A DNA stretch of 64,000 bases from Nepenthes gracilis. Lineage: Eukaryota; Streptophyta; Magnoliopsida; Caryophyllales; Nepenthaceae. The notes under the pieces were generated by a model that had not been told where the DNA came from, did no database searches, and was given only the letters and a program-made list of their open reading frames with translations. Shown in pieces: positions 60,066 through 64,000 of the stretch. The DNA lies in assembly GCA_033239525.1 (NCBI GenBank), contig BSYO01000004.1, positions 992,001-1,056,000 of the forward strand, read 5' to 3'. The position numbers and the translations under genes were made by a program. Positions within the stretch are counted from its first letter, which is position 1. The number at the start of each line of letters is the position of its first letter.

Positions 60066-61271
60066 ATGGAAAAAATGACGAAGGGAACTAGGAAACGGCA
60101 GCGTAGCGGCTGCTCCAGCCGGCTATCTTCCACCGTCGCCGCGGCAGATTCTGCCCATCCCGACGAAACCCTAACAGAGTCTTCCCAAAAACCACGCCGC
60201 AACTCCTCCTCGTCCAACTTCACCGCCACCTGCCCGCCGCTGGCACCTCCAATTGCTGGCGGCTTCAACGATCCTTCCACCGCGGACGTTATCCTCCGCC
60301 TCTACATCGACAATTCGCCGTTTGAAGGCAATCCCTATTCAATCGCTGCCGCCGACGCCTCTGATCAGTCCTCTCAAGTTCAGATCTATGTCCACTCTTC
60401 GGCACTTCGTCGAGCCAAGTACTTTGGTGCCCTACTCTCAGATCGTTGGTCCAATGATGATTTCGACGGCTCTATCAAGTCGCAAAGGCTGAATCTTAGT
60501 GTGGCTCCGAGCACCGGTGCGATTCACACTCATTTGATGGTTATTCAACTTCTCTATTCTGATGATTTATCCAATTCCATCGATTCTGTCTCCACGGCTT
60601 TAACGATCCTGCCAGTGGCGCTTAAATTGTTGTTCGAGGACTGTATTAAGCAATGCGTTCGATTCCTCGAAGCCGTGCCGTGGAGCGAAGAGGAAGAACA
60701 GCGAATACTCAACTTGATTCCTTTGTTAGCTGAAGACGAGTCAAAAGAACTCCTCGCCAGGGTTTCGCCTGCGAATTCTGGTTCATCGGAGGAGATGCTT
60801 CATAGTTTAATCGTCTCTGCTATTCACAACCATCCGAACGTGGCGGCGGTGAAAGCTTTCGTTGCTATGTTATTGAGAGACTTCTCTTCCAGAGATTCAG
60901 CGAAGAGAGTGTTGGAGAGGGCGTTTTCGAATAGCTTGAAGGTGGTGAAGGAATCGCTCGAGGAGTATTCCAGTCCAGAATTCAGGGGCGACCACAACGA
61001 AACGGAGGCGATCCAGAGGTTGAATCTACATGCTGCATTGATTAATGGGAAGCAGCTGTTGTGGCTGGTGGAGAGGATGATTGAATTGAGAGTAGCCGAT
61101 TCTGCGGTTAGGGAGTGGAGCGGGCAAACTTCTTTCGCCACCGATTTGCAGAGGGCATTTCGTGAAGATGCTTGGAGGAACATTGTGCCGGGACTGCCTA
61201 GCGTTGTTTTGAAGTGCACTTGTAAGCTTGCAAATGCTGTAGCTGCTGGGACTATATTAGCTTCTTGGCAG
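60066..61271 (+). CDS. BTB/POZ-domain protein, first exon (402 aa), 3' end missing
   Basis: Likely a plant BTB protein that could bring substrates to a CUL3 ubiquitin ligase. The ATG at 60066 is the first in frame. A basic, Ser-rich N-terminus (KGTRKRQRSGCSSR, a possible nuclear signal) leads to the BTB fold from about residue 65: GGFNDPSTADVILRLYID, then VYVHSS-like IYVHSSALRRAKYFGALLSDRW. A helical region follows to residue 402. The frame reaches TCTTGGCAG|GTATGA, a good donor in phase 0, so the coding sequence should continue. By memory, related proteins have another 80-100 residues starting VRMKLVK. I could not find that exon before 64000, so it is probably beyond the window or lost. Clearly more GC-rich than its surroundings. 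Confidence 0.85.
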
Positions 61272-64000
61272 GTATGAAGATTTGATTGAATACGACTGAT
61301 GTATATTTCGTCTAGAACATTCACTTTAAGACTATCTAACTGATTGACTGTCATGCACCAATCTAGCATTTAGATTTGAGGATTAAATTTATAATGTCAA
61401 AAGGCACATTGGTAGGTGTTGTGTTGCATAAGTTATATAGTCATTCTTAAACGTAGCTTTCTAACTCGCAGTCATGTCAATTTCATGGAACCTCTCTCAA
61501 AGACAGTGCCCATATATTTAAGCGTTCTCATATTTCTCTTGTTACTATGTCCTTTTGCTTATATCCGTTGCATTACATAGTATCTGGTATGCTACTCTGC
61601 TTGAATGTTAGCTGAATGATTCATTAGTCTAATTTGACGCAGGCTACTCTGCTTAATTGTTAGCTGCTTAATTGACAGCATCATTCTGTCTGTTCTCCCC
61701 CAGGAAGCTGGTTAAGAATTCTGCTACATGTGAACAGTTCCCGCATCATTTGAGTGGTTAAAGCTATTACTTCCAGCAGAAGGCCCCTCGGAATCTCACA
61801 GCTGATGCTGCTGATCTTGACCATCAAGGCCTTACAATTGAGAAGATACCTAGATGTTTGGCCTACAAACCAACAGAATACATAAAAACCCATTTTATCC
61901 TGCATAGAATTCTCTTCAAGAGTTTATCTAAAAGAATAGAGAAAAAGGTGAGCTGCTTCTGAAGCTGTTAAGTGGCCATTGGCCGTTGAGGACCTTCCTA
62001 GTTTGCAGATTCCATGTCTTCTCTGAGCATATTTCTTCACCTATGACACAAAAAAATTAGAACCAGTGCAAATCATCATAAATGCAGCACTTATTTGCAG
62101 AGCATGACCAGACAAAGGGTGCTAGTAGGCTTTTTCATGACTTTATTGAGAAGGCCTTGCCACCCCTGCACCACCTAGTAAAGTGAATGTCTGCCGAACA
62201 GGCCATTATGGATTTGACTGATTTAGAAGGACAACCTCCACCTCTACATTAACGACATGAAGTTCATGTCTCCCAAGTAATTCATTCCAAAAACTTGTGC
62301 AATCCTAAGAATCATGGAAACCTCTTTTAAGTCAGCACATCAAGGTCTGGAATGAAGAAACTTGTAAGAGACTTGTATCTTATGTAGTGGCAGAACAATA
62401 AATGACATACTCCTGTCACATGTTAGACACCCTTGAAAACATGTCAGCATTTTTTCAATTATATATTAATATGAGCACGTGCAGATATGCTCAGAAACTT
62501 GCGCACACATTTGCACATACTAGATTGCAACTCCACTGCAGTACTGCTTTATTTTTACAACCTCAGTGAAGGCAATTACCACACGCTGGCAAAACAACGT
62601 CCAACATACTACACTGACCAGATTGGGAAGAACAACTTGCCAAAACCTTAAGCTGTTGATTGTGGACAAGGCCAAAAATTTGTCTCAAATCTTCCTTGAA
62701 TATAGGGCTTCTACAGGCAATAACAAGGAGGGGAATTCCAAGCTCTTTTGCGCATCTGCTAAAAGCCTGAAAACCATTTTCAATCTATGAAAGAGAGGGA
62801 CAGACAGAGAGAGCAACAGGATGACTTTTGATTTTCCCCCTGCCATTGGATGGCCCATTAATTTCTGGGATTATAATCTCAGAGAACTATCACAGCCTAC
62901 CAATGGGAGGGGGGCCCATATGGTTGGGGAGAAATGTAAGAGCCATCCAGTCTGCTCTTTCTTTCCCTCCCCTCGCTTATCGACCGAACAAGGATTCTGA
63001 ATCTGGGCATTATGCTCGACAGATTTCAGTGCACTCTCACACTTATTTTTCTTGGTATTTGGTCCCATAGAAGCAGTGGATTCATCAAAGATTTGCAGCA
63101 ATTTTTTGGCCTGGTCACTAAATTAGGGTTTTGGCATGTTGTTCTTAACATGATTGGTTTATAATGTTGGATTTTTTTTTTTTTTCAGTTTGATTAGGTA
63201 TTTTCCCCTTTAATGTGGTCTGCTTGTATGGGGTAATTGCCTTCACTGAATGCTGGAAACTAAAATGTGAGCTGTGGCGAACCCACAATATGGCATGTGC
63301 AAACATGTCCAACTTAACAAAGCTATGCGAAAAATAAGGCACGTTTTTAATGATGCACGGAGAGTGTCGTTGCTGAACGCATGCCAAATATTGATGTGAT
63401 ATCCAGGAAGAGGTGTCCATACTTCATATACTCAGTCTCTGCCTGCTTAAGGATATCTTTGTAGGATGTCTATGTATATTTCTTGCAAGACTGAGAAAGA
63501 AGCTTGAACAGTCCAAGGTTTCCTAGAAGATGGTTTTAGGGGAAGGATTGCAATGGGTCGTGGTCTTTGGAGTTAGAGAGAACTTTTAGAAATCTAGCAA
63601 TGGAAGGCAGGAGTCTCTGGTTGTGGGTGGAGCCGAGTTTGAAGTTGTGGGACAAGTGGACCGAGAGGGGGTGATGAGTGTTAATGCTGATGTGGTTTCA
63701 TATTGACTGCTGTTTATTCTGTTACCAGTTTTATTCTGTGTCTGGTTTGACTTCTAATTGAAAAAAAAAAACTGTGGAAAACCAAGAACGAATAAAACTT
63801 TGTAGAAGTGTTGATAGACGAACTACAGAAACTAGTATAATGTGTTTTGCTTGGTTTGCATAGAGGGCAAAGAAGGCCCCCTTCTGAGGGGGCCGGAGCC
63901 ATTAGTGAGATACCACTTTGAAAGAGCTAAAATTGTAACCTTATGTTTGAATATCTAGTTTTCTTACATATGAGACCAACAAAGTTAATTAGATGTTTCC
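61272..64000. other. Probable BTB gene intron or downstream flank
   Basis: No second BTB exon or other gene was recognised on either strand. A polypyrimidine-AG at 61702 is followed by sequence with a stop after three codons. A poly-T run lies near 63172-63186. Base composition is more balanced than in the 48-60 kb stretch, so an unrecognised noncoding transcript cannot be excluded. Confidence 0.35.

Noticed and set aside
60824..61369. Open frame of 181 codons opposite the BTB gene
   Set aside because: A shadow of the GC-rich BTB exon; no family resemblance.
61703..61760. Possible second BTB exon after CCCCCAG
   Set aside because: In phase 0 it reads EAG then stop. In another phase RKLVKN recalls the expected VRMKLVK, but the match ends at once.

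Overview
This is a nuclear window from a flowering plant, most likely a eudicot. It has AT-rich intergenic DNA, GT-AG split genes with kilobase introns, a plant tRNA-Glu, and many decayed LTR retrotransposons and MITE-like elements. I cannot name the species. All four large minus-strand genes could be rebuilt by joining exons in frame. They encode the heterotrimeric G-protein beta subunit (AGB1; 5700-10393), a family GH17 beta-1,3-glucanase with an X8 module (14234-23245), the actin regulator cyclase-associated protein (CAP1; 25581-39213) and a receptor-like kinase (41790-48094). A BTB/POZ gene on the plus strand (60066-61271) runs out of view after its first exon.

The gene order AGB1 / GH17 / CAP1 / receptor-like kinase matches, from memory, Arabidopsis At4g34460, At4g34480, At4g34490 and At4g34500, so this looks like an old syntenic block. 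The genes do not form one pathway. They act in G-protein signalling, callose or cell-wall turnover, actin monomer recycling and membrane signalling.

The rest is dominated by mobile DNA with unusually readable layering. 1-2946 is the 3' end of a Tat-like Ty3/gypsy element with an antisense extra ORF, a purine tract and its 3' LTR. 3797-5260 is a related LTR full of tandem duplications. GH17 intron 4 holds a 432-bp PIF/Harbinger-like MITE carrying two solo LTRs (one gypsy, one copia), and all three insertions have target-site duplications. CAP1 intron 1 is 9,977 bp long. Most of it is a minus-strand Tat-like gypsy element whose body carries the 3' part of a SIRE/Maximus-like copia element and whose 5' LTR is split by a 2,735-bp solo LTR with duplication ATCTT. 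That solo LTR is itself packed with a short CCGGAGT/CCGGACT motif. Two degraded copia elements lie in the gene-poor stretch 49.7-59.3 kb.

Other structure includes a 160-bp tandem duplication in an AGB1 intron, a duplicated AGB1 start-codon segment whose upstream copy reads ATA, a 530-bp tandem duplication beside the tRNA gene split by an unidentified 800-bp insertion with duplication GATTT, and three local duplications in the last intron of the kinase gene. I found no prokaryote-style system, CRISPR array or clearly novel protein machine. The most unusual content is the nested insertions and the motif-array LTR.
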